Shown: positions 1 through 10,389, counted from the first letter of the stretch. The stretch is 64,000 nt of DNA from Methanococcoides alaskense (GCF_027594145.1 NZ_JAQFFK010000001.1:310001-374000); one strand, 5' to 3'. Made by a program: numbers and translations. Notes: generated by a model not told the origin, from the sequence alone.

Positions 1-236
1 GTTCAACCTGAAGTCCCTGGAATACACCAGTACTCTTGCAGCTGCCTCTCTAAAAAGCAGTGTCTATTGATCGTGAAGTGGGGATAAGAACAGTAAAGTG
101 TTTTTCTCTTCCTTCCTCTTTTGATATACCAAATATTTTTCTTTCCTTTGCTGACCATTCAACTGGTCGTAAAGATAATTTTTATCAATTTGGCTAAGAC
201 CGTTATTGTTATTTATTTGACGGACTATGGTCGTTT

Positions 237-785
237 ATGTCTTTAAAAGTGCCTGAAGTACTTGAAACCGAAAGAACGCTCATCCGTCCTTTCAAAGGAG
301 ATGATCTTGATGGCTTCTATGTTTTCATGTCTGATGGGGAAGCTACTAAATATCTTCTTTTCACTGCTGATCAAAAGACCTTCGAAGGTACTAAAGAGCT
401 GCTCGATAAGACTATTGTAAATTACGATAATGAAGAGCAGATATATGCTCTGGCAGTTGAGCGTAAAGCCGATGGAAATTTCATTGGTTCTGTCGGCTTT
501 GGTCCGGATTGGAAATGTTCAGGATATCAGATGTTCTGGATGTTCCTTCCTGAGTACTGGAAAAAGGGATATGGTATTGAAGTTACCAAAAAGCTCCTTG
601 AATATGCTTTTTCTGTACTGGGGTTAGGAATGATGACCGCTTATTCTCATCCTGACAATATAGCATCTGAAAAGCTTGCACTAAAACTGGGGATGGTGAA
701 CAATGGTATTGTTGACATTGAATTTTTCGATGAACCTCATATGCAGTTCGTTATCAGAAAAGATGATCTAAATCAATTGCTTTAA
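237..785 (+). CDS. GNAT-family N-acetyltransferase (RimJ/RimL type)
   Basis: 182-residue protein of the RimJ/RimL branch of GNAT acetyltransferases, which move an acetyl group from acetyl-CoA to an amine of a protein terminus or small molecule. The N-terminus has the usual pattern LETERTLIRPF followed by an acidic stretch. The acetyl-CoA loop is near residues 105-115 (WKKGYGIE), and NIASEKLALKLGM near residues 141-153 matches the conserved C-terminal helix. Length is normal for the family. The ATG at 237 follows an AT-rich leader with no strong ribosome site. It stands alone upstream of a broken SMR gene. The substrate cannot be inferred from sequence. Confidence 0.85.
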   Translation: MSLKVPEVLETERTLIRPFKGDDLDGFYVFMSDGEATKYLLFTADQKTFEGTKELLDKTIVNYDNEEQIYALAVERKADGNFIGSVGFGPDWKCSGYQMFWMFLPEYWKKGYGIEVTKKLLEYAFSVLGLGMMTAYSHPDNIASEKLALKLGMVNNGIVDIEFFDEPHMQFVIRKDDLNQLL

Positions 786-809
786 ATATATCCAATTCAA
801 TGCTCTTTC

Positions 810-1130
810 ATGGAATGTATATATCTTTTAATAGCAGGGATCTTTGAGACTGGTTGGGCGATCAGCATGAAATAAAGTGAAGGATTTACGAAGATCTACC
901 CTACTCTCTTTACTCTGGTCTTTCTTGTGATCAGCATGTCTTTTCTGGAAAAAGCACTGCGTGTTATCCCTGTGGGTGCCGGATATGCTGTTTGGACCGG
1001 AATCGGTATCCTCGGTACGACTTTGCTGGGCATCTTCCTTTTCAATGAATCCATGGATATCGTCAGGCTGGTCTGCATATCATTGATAGCCATTGGGATA
1101 ATGGGACTTAAGGTCTTGGGACCTCAATGA
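810..1130 (+). pseudogene. SMR-family (SugE/Gdx-like) exporter with in-frame TAA
   Basis: Reading from ATG 810 gives a complete small multidrug resistance protein of 106 codons, the normal family length, but codon 22 is TAA (873-875). The part before the stop carries the family glutamate and tryptophan (GIFETGWAISMK) and the part after continues as SEGFTKIYP, then PVGAGYAVWTGIG, as in SugE/Gdx guanidinium exporters. Relatives usually have tyrosine where the stop lies, so TAC/TAT to TAA is the simplest lesion. Restart at ATG 930 would lose helix 1 with the essential glutamate. TAA is not a recoding codon in methanogens, so I call it a pseudogene; a sequencing error is the alternative. Confidence 0.75.
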
Positions 1131-1445
1131 TAGTTTTCCTGTCAGTAATGAGTTATTGTAAATTTTTTGTTCTTATATTTCAAGCATGTTCAACTTCTCG
1201 TAAGGTATATGGCTGAAAGCTTCTATTATCTCTACTTTCCCAATATTTTCAAATGTATTAAAATATTCTGTAATGCCAGAATATAGGCATTGGATGACAA
1301 TTTTGTATTGTATTATTTGCTTAATCTCATAAAGCTTTTTAATCAATAATAGACAAATTATAACTTAAGGAGTTCGAGTGGAACTATAATAAATTCAATG
1401 AATTGACAATATACAACATTTTAAATAAAAGCGGGGGTTCATACT
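1131..1445. other. intergenic, likely promoter region of the 1446 kinase
   Basis: AT-rich spacer of 315 bases with no coding potential I can support. A G-run (GCGGGGG, 1431-1437) lies 8-10 bases before the TTG at 1446 and is the likely ribosome site. Confidence 0.5.
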
Positions 1446-3656
1446 TTGATCAATATGTTTTCGTCAGGTCCAACTACTGAAATAAACTACAATTTCGTTG
1501 ATCTTGTTGATACTTGCAAGTTACAGTACCTTATGGAAAGTTTTTACGCTGCAACTAACATTCCCTGTGGGATCGTTGATATGGAAGGTAATATCCTGAT
1601 TGCTGTTGGATGGCAGGATATTTGTGTAAAATTCCATCGTTTAGATCCTGTTACTGAGAAACGTTGCAGGGAAAGTGATAAACATTTTATTGAATTCTTT
1701 GAGAATAGTTCTGCAAAGGACAAAGGATATATGGAATATATCTGTGGGAATGGAATGATCGATATTGGTATTCCGATTCACGTTGAGGGAAAGCATCTTG
1801 CAAATATTTTTCTTGGTCAATTCGTTTACGAAAAACCAGACCCTGATTTTTTTATAAAGCAGGCAAATGAAGTTGGTTTTGACGTGGATGAATATCTTAA
1901 AGCTCTTGATAAGGTTCCTGTCCTTAGTAAAGATAAAGTTACTCACATTATAGATTATTATATCAAGCTTGCTTCCTTTCTTACGGATATTGGTTTACAA
2001 AACCTGCAGCTTGTAAGGGCTGAAGAAGCTCTTCTACTTGATGAAAAACGACTTGAAGCTCTTTTAAAGCTTAACCAGATGTACGATACCACTTTTGAAG
2101 ATATAACCGATTTTGTACGTGAAGAAAGTATTGCCCTTACGAATAGTAAGATCGGTTATCTGGCAATTTTAAATGATGATGGAACATTGCTTTCTATGCA
2201 TTCTCGAACTCAGGTTACTGTGGATGAATGTATTGTCAAAGATGATGTTCCGGACTATCCTCTTGAGTCTGCTGGTTTTTGGGTTGAGGCCGTTAGGCAG
2301 GAAAGGCCGGTCATTACTAATGATCATGCAGCACTTGATCCTCTCAAAAAAGGCTATCTTGGGGAACACTTAAAGATCCTGCGCCATATGGATATTCCTG
2401 TGTTCGATGGTGACAAGATAGTGGCTGTTGCAGGTGTAGGCAATAAGGAAATGCCATATGTTGAATCAGATGTTCGTCAACTAACCCTGTTAATGGATGG
2501 TATGTGGAGGATGGTAAAGCGTAGAAAAGCAGAAGATGATCTCTATAAAAGTGAGGGGAGAAATCGGTCAATACTAAATTCTATTCCTGATCTCATGTTC
2601 AAGTTCAGTGGTGATGGAACGTTTGTAGATTACAATAAACCTTCTGAGGGTTCTCTTATTTTTCCTGCTAGTGATTTTATTGGAAAGAATATTTCCGATA
2701 TTTTTCCACAACACATTTCAACTCCTTCAATTGTGAACATTAAAAAAGCGTTGAAGGATGATAATATCGAGATATTTAATTATCAAATGGATCTGGATGA
2801 CGGCGTTCGTTATTATGAATCTCGTTTTGTTGCCACCGGGGAAGATGAGGTGCTGGCAATCATTCGGGATATTACTGATCGAAAGGAAACTGAAAAAATA
2901 CTTCTTGAAAAAGCAGAGGCTGAAGCTGCAAATCTTTCCAAGAGCAAGTTCCTTGCGAATATGAGTCATGAGTTAAGAACTCCGCTAAATGCGGTCATCG
3001 GGTTCTCAGAAATGCTTGCGGGTAAGAATTTTGGTGAGCTTAATGAAAAGCAAGAACGGTATGTTAAGAACATTTCTTCAAGCGGCACTCATCTTCTTAA
3101 TCTTATAAATGATATTCTGGACCTTTCAAAAATAGAAGCAGGAAAGATGGAACTTTTTATCGAAGAATTCAATTCTCTGGATGCAATTGATGAAGTCTGT
3201 TATTCTTTGATGCCCCTGATCCTCAAAAAGGACCTTAAACTTAACTTTTCTGTTGATGAGGATGTGAGGTGGATATTTGCTGATATTACAAAGTTCAAGC
3301 AGATACTTTATAATCTACTCAGCAATGCTGTAAAATTCACTTCAGAAGGCGGTTCTATAACAATTAGTGGTTCAATTATTGGGGATGAGGGTCATTTCAG
3401 TGTTGAAGATACTGGCAAAGGTATTGCACCTGATTACCTCTCTTCTATCTTTGACCCTTTTTCACAAGTTGAGAAATTCGAAACAAAAGTGGAAAAAGGG
3501 ACAGGACTCGGTCTTGCTCTTGTCAAGTGTTTTGTTATGCTTCATGAGGGGAGAGTCTGGGTTGAATCTGAGGTTGGCAAGGGTAGCAAGTTTTCGTTCA
3601 GCTTGCCGATAGAACCTATTCATATTGGGGAATCGTCCATGCCTTATTTGAAGTGA
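1446..3656 (+). CDS. sensor histidine kinase, PocR-GAF-PAS-HisKA-HATPase
   Basis: Cytoplasmic sensor kinase of about 736 residues. Residues 15-180 form a PocR-type ligand pocket (CGIVDMEGNIL, CRESD), known from other families to bind small organic ligands. Residues about 195-355 look like GAF and 370-480 like PAS. The H-box MSHELRTPLN has its histidine near residue 508, and an HATPase domain follows with N, G1 (DTGKGI) and G2 (GTGLGLAL) motifs. No membrane segment, receiver domain or regulator gene is adjacent, as is common for methanogen kinases. The start is TTG 1446, 8-10 bases after a G-rich ribosome site; ATG 1455 is the alternative. The ligand is unknown. Confidence 0.9.
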   Translation: MINMFSSGPTTEINYNFVDLVDTCKLQYLMESFYAATNIPCGIVDMEGNILIAVGWQDICVKFHRLDPVTEKRCRESDKHFIEFFENSSAKDKGYMEYICGNGMIDIGIPIHVEGKHLANIFLGQFVYEKPDPDFFIKQANEVGFDVDEYLKALDKVPVLSKDKVTHIIDYYIKLASFLTDIGLQNLQLVRAEEALLLDEKRLEALLKLNQMYDTTFEDITDFVREESIALTNSKIGYLAILNDDGTLLSMHSRTQVTVDECIVKDDVPDYPLESAGFWVEAVRQERPVITNDHAALDPLKKGYLGEHLKILRHMDIPVFDGDKIVAVAGVGNKEMPYVESDVRQLTLLMDGMWRMVKRRKAEDDLYKSEGRNRSILNSIPDLMFKFSGDGTFVDYNKPSEGSLIFPASDFIGKNISDIFPQHISTPSIVNIKKALKDDNIEIFNYQMDLDDGVRYYESRFVATGEDEVLAIIRDITDRKETEKILLEKAEAEAANLSKSKFLANMSHELRTPLNAVIGFSEMLAGKNFGELNEKQERYVKNISSSGTHLLNLINDILDLSKIEAGKMELFIEEFNSLDAIDEVCYSLMPLILKKDLKLNFSVDEDVRWIFADITKFKQILYNLLSNAVKFTSEGGSITISGSIIGDEGHFSVEDTGKGIAPDYLSSIFDPFSQVEKFETKVEKGTGLGLALVKCFVMLHEGRVWVESEVGKGSKFSFSLPIEPIHIGESSMPYLK

Positions 3657-3777
3657 TTTACCCACCATAATCAAATTTACTTGTGTTATAGGTAAATCTA
3701 ATTTTTAAAAACTGTTATATAGCATCAAAGCAGTCTTTTTATTGTAACCAATACTCCTAAAATAAGAGGTAAAACAT

Positions 3778-3957
3778 ATGGCTTGCTGGGAATATGATAT
3801 TAAGATGATTCGAATGGAAAAGATCGACACTACCAAGGAAGATCTAAATTCACTTGGTATTGATGGCTGGGAGTTAATCAAGTTTGATGGTCAACTCGAT
3901 AGTTCCGGGAAAACTACCGGATATTTCAAACGTTTATTGGATGGAGCTAATATCTAA
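3778..3957 (+). CDS. small DUF4177-like protein
   Basis: 59-residue soluble protein starting MACWEYDIKMIR. A good ribosome site (GAGGT) lies 7 bases before ATG 3778. The layout, an N-terminal W-E-Y strand, a central helix and a strand ending GIDGWELIKFD, then a C-terminal strand with aromatic end (GYFKRLL), is that of DUF4177-type small proteins. It ends 5 bases before the converging stop of the UPF0305 gene. No enzymatic function is known for such proteins and none is claimed. Confidence 0.75.
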   Translation: MACWEYDIKMIRMEKIDTTKEDLNSLGIDGWELIKFDGQLDSSGKTTGYFKRLLDGANI

Positions 3958-3962
3958 AGCTT

Positions 3963-4499
3963 TTACCACATATCTCCATCTGTTTTTGCAACTTCTTCGT
4001 TGTCCTTGCAAATGCAATATTTGCAAAGGGCAATGTCAACTTCCTTTTGCTTGTTTTTGATAGGGCAATAATATTCACCGTTCAGTTCCATTATTGTCAT
4101 TCCTCCCGGCAAGATCATACCTACGGGGTGTAACGGTTTTTTTGCGATGAATATGAGGTATGGTGTTACTACATTCATAAATCTCTGAAAGTAAGCTTCG
4201 AGAGGATCCTCACTAACTTGCTGCTCGTAATTTTTGATAAGTTCTTTGTATGTTTCAGCATCTATCTCTTCTCTCGCAGGATTCGATCTTAAGCCCTTTA
4301 TTTCCATAAAAGTCTCATAGTAATAACTAAATAATTCCGTTGAATAGGCCTTTTTATATTTCTCTGGTAGGAACTTAACGTAATTGAGCATGAATGAACG
4401 TGCTTTCATAATGTCATTGTTAGATAGTCTCCTTGCATCCTTTTCCAGGGATGCAAGAAGCTCTTTGGTGTCCATAGGCACCTTTTTCGACATATTCAT
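3963..4499 (-). CDS. UPF0305 / DUF2115 family protein
   Basis: 178-residue protein matching my recollection of UPF0305 (DUF2115), a family almost confined to methanogens and of unknown function. Recognisable blocks are YLIFIAKKPLHPVGM near residues 115-130, the glycine-rich turn LPGGM, then YYCPIKNKQ and a cysteine cluster (LCKYCICK) near the C-terminus that could bind metal. The rest is mainly helical with no signal peptide or membrane segment. It lies just downstream of the DUF3179 gene on the same strand, 38 bases away, so co-transcription is possible. A start at the second methionine (residue 3) would be equally good. Confidence 0.75.
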   Translation of the reverse strand: MNMSKKVPMDTKELLASLEKDARRLSNNDIMKARSFMLNYVKFLPEKYKKAYSTELFSYYYETFMEIKGLRSNPAREEIDAETYKELIKNYEQQVSEDPLEAYFQRFMNVVTPYLIFIAKKPLHPVGMILPGGMTIMELNGEYYCPIKNKQKEVDIALCKYCICKDNEEVAKTDGDMW

Positions 4500-4537
4500 T
4501 AATCTATTTTCCCTGTTCGAGAAGTTTTATCCCTTCA

Positions 4538-5644
4538 TCAGTTTCTTTTCCTGCTGGCTGCCAATGCAAATAATATTGCAGCTACCGGCGCCACAATTCC
4601 AAGAGGTGTGCTTTTTTCTTCTTCTGGAAGTTCAGGTTCAAAACCTTCTGGAAGGTATATTGTTGTTTCCGGATGGAATGCATACCATGCAAACCAGAAA
4701 TCCCTTTCTTTTATAATTTCGTCACCGGTTTTCAGGTCAGTTATTCTGACAATTCCTGCTTCATCTCTTTCAACAAAGATATCAATGTCATTGACGGTGT
4801 CATTTATGGTGCCGGAATTGATAAGGTCTTCTTCACGATATGCTTGATAAGTTCCATTCACTTCGATGCCGAAAATGACAGTTTTGGGGTGGATCGTGTC
4901 ATCACTGTTCTCCACTGGGAATAGCACAAAACTGTTCTCGTAATAATTGCCATATGGGTCAGTACCATATGGTCTGTCGAACCCTGTATCCTGTGAGAGG
5001 ACTTCTGAATCTGGATGTGCTACTTTCCAGTCCCTCCAGACAACCGTTTCTATGGAAATTGCTTTCAGTTCCATTCCTGTAAGCTCTCCGACAATCGCTT
5101 GCCCACCTATTTGTGTCCAGTATGAATTTGTATTTCTATCATACATCACAAGGTTTGAATTGTATAGCTTTCCTGAGGTTCCAAATTCAACTTCTTCTCC
5201 GTTGATCGTTCTTTCATAGGCGATGCCTGATCCGCAAAGTGGGCAGTATGTTATGAGGATCGGCTCACCATTTATGTGATCATTGACAATTTCGTGCCAG
5301 ACCATCACTTGAAGGGGGTACACTCTTTTAGTGTCGTTGTAGATGAGTGCCAGAACCAGCTCATTGTCCTGTATCCATCTATCAGCTTCATCAACAGTTA
5401 CATACTCAGGTTCATCGATAGAGGGTATCCCGTCCATGGGTGGACCTCCTGATGTGATCTTATTTGGATCTACAATATATTTCACTCCCAGTTCTGTGAC
5501 CATTATACCTGTTTCTTCTTCCATCTTAATAAGTTCGGGCAGCTTTTCGATCGACCCGGCAGTTTCCTCTTCAGCAACTGCTACTAACGGCAGGATCAGG
5601 AAAAGTATGCATGAATATACTGCTATCTTTTTTAAGGTGTTCAT
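4538..5644 (-). CDS. DUF3179 domain secreted protein
   Basis: 368 residues. A signal peptide occupies about residues 1-24 and the C-terminus (LGIVAPVAAILFALAASRKR) is a hydrophobic helix plus basic tail, as in archaeal surface-anchor or sorting signals. The middle is a DUF3179 domain: WHEIVNDHI, then ITYCPLCGSGIAYERT with C134 and C137, the NSNLVMYDR and SYWTQIGGQ blocks, and WRDWKVAHP. The function of DUF3179 is unknown. The CPLC pair, and a start overlapping the stop of ccdA (ATGA at 5641-5644), tie it to the thioredoxin-CcdA pair, so I infer that its cysteines are a target of the exported thiol relay. Confidence 0.85.
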   Translation of the reverse strand: MNTLKKIAVYSCILFLILPLVAVAEEETAGSIEKLPELIKMEEETGIMVTELGVKYIVDPNKITSGGPPMDGIPSIDEPEYVTVDEADRWIQDNELVLALIYNDTKRVYPLQVMVWHEIVNDHINGEPILITYCPLCGSGIAYERTINGEEVEFGTSGKLYNSNLVMYDRNTNSYWTQIGGQAIVGELTGMELKAISIETVVWRDWKVAHPDSEVLSQDTGFDRPYGTDPYGNYYENSFVLFPVENSDDTIHPKTVIFGIEVNGTYQAYREEDLINSGTINDTVNDIDIFVERDEAGIVRITDLKTGDEIIKERDFWFAWYAFHPETTIYLPEGFEPELPEEEKSTPLGIVAPVAAILFALAASRKRN

Positions 5645-6345
5645 AGTAATTTCTCCAGTACTCTGAATACAAATACAAGGTAATACACGGATATGACAAA
5701 CATCATGATGCCTGCCGACAGGTTTATCTTTCTTTTGTTGGTTACGAGGAATCTGATGAGCCTCTTGCTCTTTGTTGTTGATATTGCAGAGAAGACCAGT
5801 AATGGAAAGCTCAATCCAATTCCAAAGGCAATGAAGTTCAGGAAATTCTCTAGGAAGCCCGTACTTGTGAGGGATTTAGCAAACAGGGCTGCAATGAATG
5901 CAGGATTGCATGGGACTACGATGGCCCCGAAAAAGAATCCGTATAAAAAAGCTGTTATGATTGGGCTTCTGTTGTTTGAAATGTTGGTTCTTGGCAAAAA
6001 TTTACCTATATCAAAATCAAGTATCAATAATATACTGATGATGAACAGTATGCCAAATGCGATCGGTGAGATTATTCCGATGACCTTTGTAAGTGAGACT
6101 TGCAATATTGTGGTGAACAATATTCCCAGGAGTGCCATAAAAAGGATAACTCCAGCACTGATTATTAGTCCGAAGATGATCGGTAGCTTCTCATTTTTCT
6201 CTTTCCCTGACATCTGGTTGGAAAGGTATGCCAGAAATGCAGGGTATAATGGTAAGACGCAAACTGCTGTAAGTGGCGTCAGTAATCCAAGTGTGAAAGA
6301 GATAAATATATCCGTGATAAAAGGAAGGATAGTGCTTATCAGCAT
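5641..6345 (-). CDS. ccdA: CcdA/DsbD-type thiol-disulfide transporter
   Basis: 234-residue polytopic membrane protein with about six helices. CcdA carries reducing equivalents from cytoplasmic thioredoxin across the membrane through two buried cysteines. Both are visible: C29 in TAVCVLPLYPAF at the end of helix 1, and C146 in VVPCNPAFIA in helix 4, each followed by the typical proline. Length fits the short CcdA form with no fused thioredoxin domain. It overlaps the thioredoxin gene upstream by 7 bases and the DUF3179 gene downstream by 4, so the three are almost certainly one translationally coupled unit. Confidence 0.9.
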   Translation of the reverse strand: MLISTILPFITDIFISFTLGLLTPLTAVCVLPLYPAFLAYLSNQMSGKEKNEKLPIIFGLIISAGVILFMALLGILFTTILQVSLTKVIGIISPIAFGILFIISILLILDFDIGKFLPRTNISNNRSPIITAFLYGFFFGAIVVPCNPAFIAALFAKSLTSTGFLENFLNFIAFGIGLSFPLLVFSAISTTKSKRLIRFLVTNKRKINLSAGIMMFVISVYYLVFVFRVLEKLL

Positions 6346-6881
6346 CCCTCCTCTAGCTCCATTATAAGTTCATCTGATTGCTTTAGTCCTCTGTCCAGCA
6401 GTCTTGTGGACTGGTCATTGCAAATGAGTACTACTGGAGCACTTGGCGCATTGACAACTACAAATCCGAATTCATCTATCAAAGACTCTGTCATTTCAAT
6501 GGGTGCTACTGCAAAGTACCAGTCAAATCCATTCTTTTCAGCATGATCTCTGACGAGTTCCGTATCTTCGTTAGGGTCGGTATCAAGGGAGATATGGATC
6601 ACACCAGGTTTTATTCCTGCAAGCTCTTCCATTTCTTTTTGCTGTTGTAAGCAGGTTGGACACCAGACTGCAAAAGTCTCTAACATCACCGTTTGTCCTT
6701 CAAAATCGCTTATTTTGAAAGTGTCGCCGGTTATGGTATCTGTTAGTTCTACTTCTTTCCAGTCTATAACTTCTTCAGGTTCAGTTCCCTCGTCCGTCTC
6801 AGTACCAATACATCCGGATATCAGGACCAATGTGATGATTAATGCAATAAATAGGCCATAGGAATGTTTAATGTCGTACAT
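6339..6881 (-). CDS. TlpA-like thioredoxin lipoprotein
   Basis: 180-residue exported thioredoxin-fold protein. The N-terminus has a hydrophobic segment ending in a lipobox (LISGC, C24), so the mature protein should be membrane-anchored on the outside. The redox motif is WCPTC (C74, C77), in the TlpA/AhpC-TSA context FAVWCPTCLQQQKEMEEL. The cis-proline region near APSAPVV is present. It is the first gene of the unit with ccdA and DUF3179 and is the obvious acceptor of electrons from CcdA. Its substrate may be DUF3179 or apocytochrome thiols; that is inference. Confidence 0.88.
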   Translation of the reverse strand: MYDIKHSYGLFIALIITLVLISGCIGTETDEGTEPEEVIDWKEVELTDTITGDTFKISDFEGQTVMLETFAVWCPTCLQQQKEMEELAGIKPGVIHISLDTDPNEDTELVRDHAEKNGFDWYFAVAPIEMTESLIDEFGFVVVNAPSAPVVLICNDQSTRLLDRGLKQSDELIMELEEGC

Positions 6882-6938
6882 TTAATACCCCTATTAAATG
6901 TGTGGTCTGCTTTTAAATAAACGTTTCTAATAGGATCA

Positions 6939-9050
6939 TCACTGGATATTATGGAGCTTTTTCAAGATCTCTACTATTATTTTGGGATCTGTTGTGGGCA
7001 ACGCACATTCATGACCCTGGCAGACATAAGCAGTTGCTTTTTGATTTTGTGTTTTAAGTGTGGATGTGTATGGTGCTATTCTTTCCAGTTCCTTCTCATT
7101 TTTTTCGCTTTTAACAATAACTGTTTTTCCGGGAATTAACTCTCGATTGATGTTGTTTAGCATAAGCTGTGTGTCTTCGGAATCAAGCTCTCCTGCTATC
7201 ACAATTTCCACAGAGGGGGCGAATGCAAGACCCAGGCCTGCGATGAAATGTGTATGACCAAACGGCATGGCATTTACTGTGGATGCGAAAGCATTTGACG
7301 TATCTATTGCTTCACTATTTAATTTGGGATCGCCGGTAAGCTTTGAAAGTCTGAGGAGGTTGTTTAGTTCTACTGAATTTCCGCTTGGAATAGCTCCGTC
7401 ATATACCTCCTTTTTTCTGAAAAGCAAAGTCTCATTTTTATTGGATGTATGGAAGAAACCGCCATTTTCTTTGTCTTTAAAATTCTCGATCATATAGTCT
7501 GTAAGTTGCAGAGCCTTTTCGAGATAAGTGACCTCAAAAGTAGCTTCATATAGTTCTATCAGTCCCCATGTAAAGAATGCATAGTCATCGAGGAACCCAA
7601 TTGTTGGTTCTTTGTTGCTGGAATAATTGTGGTAGAGCTCACCATTTTCCTTCATACGCTCGGATATTAGCAGGTCGGCGTTTCTTTTTGCAATATCAAT
7701 GTATCTTTTATTGCCCATTACGCGACCACTGATCGAGAGTGCTGCTAACATCAGTCCGTTCCAGTCTGTTAATATCTTATCATCCTTTGAAGGGTGTATC
7801 CTTTTTTCACGTGTGAAAAATAGTTGTTTCCTGCATCGTTCTATTATGTGATCTATTTCTTTACGTGTTATGTTGTATTGCTTTTCAATACTTTCCAGGT
7901 CTTTCTCCAGGTGTAGTATGTTCTTTCCGCTAGGCTGATGCGTACTTTCTTCGAGGAAATTGCCTTCAGGTATAACATTAAAAACATCTCTGAAGATAGG
8001 ATGGTCTTCACGGCTTAATATACTCTCAATTTCCGAAAGTTCCCATGTGTAGAACCTACCTTCCATTCCCTCGCTGTCAGCATCTTCGGCACAATAAAAT
8101 CCGCCATCAGGTGAGGTCATATCCCGTATGATATATTCAATGATCTCATTTGCTGTATTCGAATACTCTTCTTTGTAGGTTGCTTGATAGGCTTCCGTAT
8201 ATGCAATGATAAGCAATGCCTGATCATACAGCATCTTCTCGAAATGCGGGACGAGCCATGAGCTATCTGTAGAATATCTGTGAAATCCGAATCCGATGTG
8301 GTCATATATTCCGCCTTTTCTCATTGCCTGCAATGTTCTTTCGACCATTTGCAGGGCTGTTGGGTTCCCTGCCCTTTTCCAGTAGCGTAGAAGATATGAT
8401 ATGTTATGGGGGGATGGGAATTTCGGCGAGGTTCCGAATCCTCCATTTTCGTTATCGAAATTATTTGCAAGATATGTGTAAGTTCTATGGATGATCTCTT
8501 CAGTTACTCCTTCGGTATGCGAGCTCTCACTTTTTTCGGATAAGGCCGTTTTTAGCAGCTCGGTCTGTTCGACTATTTTATTGTGTTCTTCTTTCCACAG
8601 ATGTTCTATCCATGGGATGATCTCGAGCATTCCTTTTCTTCCAAACCCGCTTTCGAGGGGGATGTATGTGGCTGCAATGAACGGGACCTTCTCCGGGGTC
8701 ATTATAATGGTAAGGGGCCATCCTCCGCTGCCGTTCATTTTCTGGCAGATGTCCATGTATACTGAATCGATATCTGGGCGTTCCTCTCTGTCCACTTTGA
8801 TACTGACAAAAGTCTCGTTCATCATTTTAGCAACGTCTTTGTTCCTGAACGATTCCTTTGCCATCACATGGCACCAATGGCATGTTGAATATCCAATGGA
8901 GAGGAATATTGGCTTGTCCTCACTTTTTGCTTTTTCAAATGCTTCCTCTGTCCATGGATACCAATCCACAGGGTCGTTAGCATGCTGTAAAAGGTATGGA
9001 TTTTTTTCATCGATCAATCTATTCTTAGTACCCTTATCATTGTTTGTCAT
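6939..9050 (-). CDS. YyaL/DUF255 (thioredoxin-like + (alpha/alpha)6) protein
   Basis: 703-residue cytoplasmic protein of the DUF255/YyaL family (spermatogenesis-associated protein 20 in animals). Residues 10-165 are a thioredoxin-like domain with STCHWCHVM (C57, C60) preceded by the family mark [17 protein letters not shown]. The remainder is a six-hairpin toroid like N-acylglucosamine epimerases, with [10 protein letters not shown] and the late block [11 protein letters not shown]. The full family length is present. The biochemical role is not established. It starts at ATG 9050 and lies 57 bases upstream of the thioredoxin gene on the same strand, suggesting a shared thiol theme but perhaps a separate promoter. 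Confidence 0.93.
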   Translation of the reverse strand: MTNNDKGTKNRLIDEKNPYLLQHANDPVDWYPWTEEAFEKAKSEDKPIFLSIGYSTCHWCHVMAKESFRNKDVAKMMNETFVSIKVDREERPDIDSVYMDICQKMNGSGGWPLTIIMTPEKVPFIAATYIPLESGFGRKGMLEIIPWIEHLWKEEHNKIVEQTELLKTALSEKSESSHTEGVTEEIIHRTYTYLANNFDNENGGFGTSPKFPSPHNISYLLRYWKRAGNPTALQMVERTLQAMRKGGIYDHIGFGFHRYSTDSSWLVPHFEKMLYDQALLIIAYTEAYQATYKEEYSNTANEIIEYIIRDMTSPDGGFYCAEDADSEGMEGRFYTWELSEIESILSREDHPIFRDVFNVIPEGNFLEESTHQPSGKNILHLEKDLESIEKQYNITRKEIDHIIERCRKQLFFTREKRIHPSKDDKILTDWNGLMLAALSISGRVMGNKRYIDIAKRNADLLISERMKENGELYHNYSSNKEPTIGFLDDYAFFTWGLIELYEATFEVTYLEKALQLTDYMIENFKDKENGGFFHTSNKNETLLFRKKEVYDGAIPSGNSVELNNLLRLSKLTGDPKLNSEAIDTSNAFASTVNAMPFGHTHFIAGLGLAFAPSVEIVIAGELDSEDTQLMLNNINRELIPGKTVIVKSEKNEKELERIAPYTSTLKTQNQKATAYVCQGHECALPTTDPKIIVEILKKLHNIQ

Positions 9051-9938
9051 GATTTCCCCAAATCATTTTTATTTGACTTCTATTTTTTAGAAAGAAGCCT
9101 TATATGAATGTTGACTTATCGCTATATGGTTTTATCCCTGTGTACGATGCTTAAATGTGTGGGACAGTAATGATATTAAGAAATAGTGGCATTGATGTCT
9201 GTTCTTCTGCTTGTAACCTTTGTTGTTCCTCTGTGTGTACTGACGCCATAAATGATGTTGGGAGTTTTATCTAAAAGATCCCGGGGTTTCACTTTCTGCT
9301 GGTCATAAAAGGTTTGCTGTGGCCTTTGTGACGAAGTCTTTGATTTTATGTTCGATTAACTACTTCCGTTCTTGCTCTTGGGGGTGAGTGAGTTCCTTGC
9401 TGTTGTGAGATGCCTTGTATGGTCATTTTAGCAGCTTCCTGAAATGAGTCTTGTGGGGGACTCCCATTGAGTGTTCTCTAGTATCAATTATGTATCTACA
9501 CTCATTTTTCAGCAAGATATTTCAAAGTATTTTTATTTATAAAATTGTCAAATATGTGCTATTAATTATATACTTCTATTTATGCATAATTAGCATTGTT
9601 CATTATAATATGTATTATTTTTTAACTATAATATATAATACTGTATTATCTATGTATTTTTAAAAGTATACTTCTGTACATAAATATTTGATTGACTAGG
9701 TTTGCGATATTATTGCATATATATTTTATAATATGTTCTTTTGTTAATATATATCGAGCAATACACTTTAATCCAATTTTATAAAAATCAAGGCATAAAA
9801 TTAAATATAATATCCACGTTTAAATAAAAATGCCCTACATTTTTTTTAAATCTTCTACTTTGATTAAGCCATTTTCTAATATAATTGAGATTATGATCTC
9901 AATGGTTCATATTATGTCTTACCAAAATCCTGGAAAAA

Positions 9939-10020
9939 TGCCTATGTGTTTCTATCCATTTTCGGTTCGCATAGTGTATAAGTGGTACCTCAAAAATATG
10001 TCAATTCGCATAGCAAAGTA
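9939..10020 (+). repeat. diverged 80-base direct repeat, copy A
   Basis: Matches 11997-12080 in the same order and spacing: TGCCTATGTGTTT, ATTTTC, AGTGTATA, an A5 run and CGCATAG, with the bases between diverged. Each copy sits at the left of a decayed stretch, so an old tandem duplication or a repeated promoter region are both possible. Confidence 0.6.
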
Positions 10021-10389
10021 TTCCTATTTTTTTGTAATGTGTTTAACCTTATTTTTTCCAATTTAGTCATAAATATATTATTTTATTTTTATTACTTATT
10101 ATTAATATTTTAAAATGTAATATGTCTAATATCATTCTAGTTATATTCTTTTTAATAATCATATACAAATATGTCCTTTTCTTTATTTACTATCTATAAT
10201 ATACTATTAACTGCTTATTATATGGCATACTTGTATGTGGAATGCTATAGAAATATTTGTGCAATTGCCTATGGATCTCTGGTCATTTTCGCACAAGCCA
10301 GCAAATTATATGACTCAATATGGGGTATATTCGTATGGCTCCTTTTAATAAAAAACATTTATGTTGCTTTGATTATCTCCTATTCCTGA

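Noticed and set aside
2-70. 23-codon open end at the left edge (FNLKSLEYTSTLAAASLKSS)
   Set aside because: Could be the last codons of a gene cut by the window edge, but there is too little sequence to tell coding from chance.
9451-10389. Several 70-80 codon frames rich in F, I, Y and L
   Set aside because: Extremely AT-rich, no ribosome sites, no recognisable motifs; expected by chance in such sequence.
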